Shown here: piece after piece, positions 6,173-7,007 of the stretch
Position numbering within the stretch: the first letter of the stretch is position 1
How the letters are laid out: each line of letters begins with the position of its first letter
Assembly: GCA_003220855.1 (NCBI GenBank)
Contig: QHTP01000257.1
Coordinates: 1 to 7,007, forward strand
Source of the DNA: Gemmatimonadota bacterium
GTDB lineage: Bacteria > Gemmatimonadota > Gemmatimonadetes > Gemmatimonadales > GWC2-71-9
Direction of reading: 5' to 3'
DNA length: 7,007 bases
Notes under the pieces: generated by a model
Told to the model about the DNA's origin: nothing
Seen by the model: only the letters and a program-made list of their open reading frames with translations
Databases searched by the model: none
Translations under genes and position numbers: made by a program

Positions 6173-7007
6173 ATGACGCTTCTATCCATTCGCCCGCTCG
6201 GCATCGCGGCTGCGCTGTTCGTCGCCGCGGGTCTCGCCGCCGGGCCGGTCTCCGCCCAGCAGGGATCGGTGGCTGGGCAAGTCACGGACAAGTCCAATCA
6301 GCAGCCGGTCGCGGGGGCGGCGGTGCTCGTCGGCGGCACCAGCCTGCAGGCCCGCACCGGCCGCGAGGGGCGCTACAGCCTGACCAACGTGGCCCCCGGA
6401 CGGTATCAGGTGCAGGTCCGCTTTATCGGGTTTGCGACAGCGACGCAGACGGTGACCGTGGCCGCGGGCCAGACGGCGACGCTCGATTTCGCCCTGACTC
6501 CGGCGGCGGTCCCGTTGGACGTGGTCGTCGTGTCGGCCACGGGTCAGGAACAACAGAAGCGCGAGCTGGGCAACAACATTGCCACCATCGATGCGGCCAA
6601 GATCACCCAGTTGGCGGCCCCGACCAACGCCGCCGACCTGCTCAATTCGCGCGTGCCAGGCGTCGAGGTCATGCAGAGCGGGGGCGCGACCGGCAGCGGC
6701 TCGCGTGTCCGCATCCGCGGTGCGACCAGCCTGTCGCTCTCGAACGAGCCCATCATCACGCTGGACGGCATTCGGATGGACAACACGGCGCAGGCCGGTG
6801 GCTTCGACAACTTCACGGGCGGCCAGGCGCCCTCACGCATCAACGACATCAACCCCGAGGACATCGAGTCCGTCGAGATCGTCAAGGGTCCGTCGGCCGC
6901 CGTGCTCTACGGGACCGACGCGGCCAACGGCGTGATCCAGTACCGCACGAAGCAGGGACGGCCAGGGCCCACGCGGTGGACGGCATACGTCGATGGGGGT
7001 ACCCTCA
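6173..7007 (+). CDS. SusC/RagA-like TonB-dependent outer-membrane receptor, N-terminal 278 residues
   Basis: This is the beginning of a SusC-type channel that imports a bound nutrient across the outer membrane using TonB energy. The ATG at 6173 has GAGGA (6160-6164) eight bases upstream. Residues 1-28 are a Sec signal peptide with likely cleavage after PVSA, before QQGSV. Residues 30-110 are a carboxypeptidase-regulatory-like (CarboxypepD_reg) beta domain (GQVTD, PVAGAAVLV, GREGRYSLTNVAPGRYQVQV). The linker VVVVSATGQEQQKRELG (117-133) is followed by the plug domain (about 137-260). The plug contains ADLLNSRVPGVEV, RVRIRGATSLSLSNEPII, the IESVEIVKGP strand (231-240) and the family signature LYGTDAANGVI (245-255). 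The beta-barrel lies past the window end. This receptor starts a second SusC/D locus, so its SusD should be downstream, outside the window. Family is confident; the substrate is unknown. Confidence 0.92.
   Translation, partial: MTLLSIRPLGIAAALFVAAGLAAGPVSAQQGSVAGQVTDKSNQQPVAGAAVLVGGTSLQARTGREGRYSLTNVAPGRYQVQVRFIGFATATQTVTVAAGQTATLDFALTPAAVPLDVVVVSATGQEQQKRELGNNIATIDAAKITQLAAPTNAADLLNSRVPGVEVMQSGGATGSGSRVRIRGATSLSLSNEPIITLDGIRMDNTAQAGGFDNFTGGQAPSRINDINPEDIESVEIVKGPSAAVLYGTDAANGVIQYRTKQGRPGPTRWTAYVDGGTL

Noticed and set aside
6182..6885. Antisense frames within the susC start (6182-6553 and 6544-6885)
   Set aside because: The plus strand encodes an uninterrupted signal peptide, CarboxypepD_reg domain and plug with the SusC signature.

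Overview
The window is GC-rich, with most GC in third codon positions. It carries outer-membrane and surface-lipoprotein genes in a style I associate with Gemmatimonadota or a related soil lineage: SusC/SusD-type transport genes, a large FG-GAP/ASPIC repeat protein, and small lipoproteins with Big_2-like domains. This assignment rests on family style alone, since no rRNA or marker gene is present.

Layout. Positions 2-547 (+) hold the last 181 codons of a SusD/RagB-like outer-membrane lipoprotein whose front lies outside the window. A strong hairpin plus six-T run (580-613) follows and looks like an intrinsic terminator. Directly on its T tract begins the recognisable frame of a roughly 1217-residue protein (612-4265, +). 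It is built from two tandem CRTAC1-like units, each a set of DxDxDG (FG-GAP/VCBS) repeats closed by an ASPIC/UnbV domain. Only 9 bp separate its stop from the convergent stop of a Big_2-type lipoprotein gene (4275-5360, -). A small lipoprotein gene lies 46 bp upstream of that one on the same strand (5407-5802, -). A non-coding divergent region of about 370 bp (5803-6172) holds a possible 27-codon leader ORF with a good Shine-Dalgarno and a hairpin. The window ends inside a SusC/RagA-like TonB-dependent receptor (6173-7007, +; first 278 codons).

Working together. SusC forms the TonB-driven outer-membrane channel and SusD the surface lid that captures substrate. The SusD end and the SusC start seen here belong to two different SusC/D loci, because SusC normally precedes its own SusD. 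The FG-GAP/ASPIC protein directly after susD is probably a surface partner of the first system. The minus-strand lipoprotein pair sits between the two systems. No substrate can be assigned.

Most unusual points. The FG-GAP gene has no conventional start codon in a place that would include its lipoprotein signal, although the frame upstream of the nominal TTG encodes a convincing signal peptide. The same DNA also forms the terminator of the preceding gene. I see no defence system, CRISPR array, tRNA, rRNA, insertion sequence or phage gene.
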